Assembly (NCBI RefSeq): GCF_937920395.1
Contig: NZ_CALEVF010000265.1
Coordinates: 1-6,006 of the forward strand
Reading direction: 5' to 3'
Origin: an uncultured Clostridium sp.
GTDB lineage: Bacteria > Bacillota > Clostridia > Clostridiales > Clostridiaceae
Length of the DNA: 6,006 nucleotides
The notes under the pieces are model-generated. The model was not told the origin of the DNA. It saw only the letters and a program-made list of their open reading frames with translations, and did not search any database. How positions within the stretch are numbered: position 1 is the stretch's first letter; each line of letters begins with the position of its first letter. The position numbers were made by a program, and so were the translations under genes. Positions 5,948 to 6,006 of this stretch are shown here, one piece after another.

Positions 5948-6006
5948 ATGGAGAACATTACAACAGTTTTTAAAGAGAAAAAATTAAAGCTTACACCCCA
6001 ACGCAT
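5948..6006 (+). CDS. Fur/PerR-family transcriptional regulator, N-terminal part
   Basis: Only 19 complete codons are inside the window: MENITTVFKEKKLKLTPQR. The K-L-T-P-Q-R motif after a short amphipathic helix is the hallmark start of the winged-helix DNA-binding domain of Fur-family metalloregulators (Fur, PerR, Zur). The SD AGGATGGTG (5936-5944) precedes the ATG by three bases at its nearest edge, an acceptable distance from the AGGA core. Metal-binding and dimerisation regions lie beyond the edge, so Fur, PerR and Zur cannot be told apart from this part; PerR is my preferred guess from the AT-only palindromes upstream. The gene is divergent from the PIN-PhoH gene across 177 bp. Confidence 0.85.
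   Translation, partial: MENITTVFKEKKLKLTPQR

Overview
The window is very AT-rich, Gram-positive DNA. The codon use, strong AGGAG-type ribosome binding sites, TTG starts and gene families fit Clostridium or a close relative in the Clostridiaceae. The species cannot be named from this sequence. Five complete genes all lie on the minus strand, and a sixth gene starts on the plus strand at the right edge.

Left end (1-470, minus strand, read right to left). A cobalamin riboswitch (329-177) still has its B12 box and a loop complementary to its expression platform. It is followed by a strong Shine-Dalgarno site, a 14-codon reading frame (132-88) and an intrinsic terminator (81-50). Directly after the terminator T-run, at base 48, the sequence becomes the 5' end of a group II intron (GTGTGCCCGGCATGGGCG...). 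Its start and its position just past a terminator fit the bacterial class C (IIC) introns. The gene that the riboswitch controls, if any remains, lies beyond the left edge.

Middle (516-1913, minus). A TTG-started M50/site-2-protease family membrane metalloprotease (1913-1260) is followed by trmB (1178-516), the tRNA guanine-N7 methyltransferase. No clear terminator separates them. An imperfect 58-bp palindrome lies downstream of trmB.

Centre (2086-4212, minus). Two genes probably form an operon: a membrane-anchored phosphodiester glycosidase (NAGPA domain) and a membrane-anchored protein of unknown function with propeller-like strand repeats. A strong terminator closes the operon.

Right end (4327-6006). 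A TTG-started PIN-PhoH ATPase (5770-4376) ends at a long hairpin terminator. It is divergent from a Fur/PerR-family regulator (5948 onward, truncated by the window). That regulator has an exact consensus promoter, TTGACA-N17-TATAAT, with AT-rich palindromes over and just after it that are candidate self-regulatory operators.

Most of the window is ordinary chromosomal housekeeping. The unusual part is the left end: a B12 riboswitch that appears to control the translation of a tiny reading frame ending 6 nt before a terminator, with a class C intron inserted just behind it.
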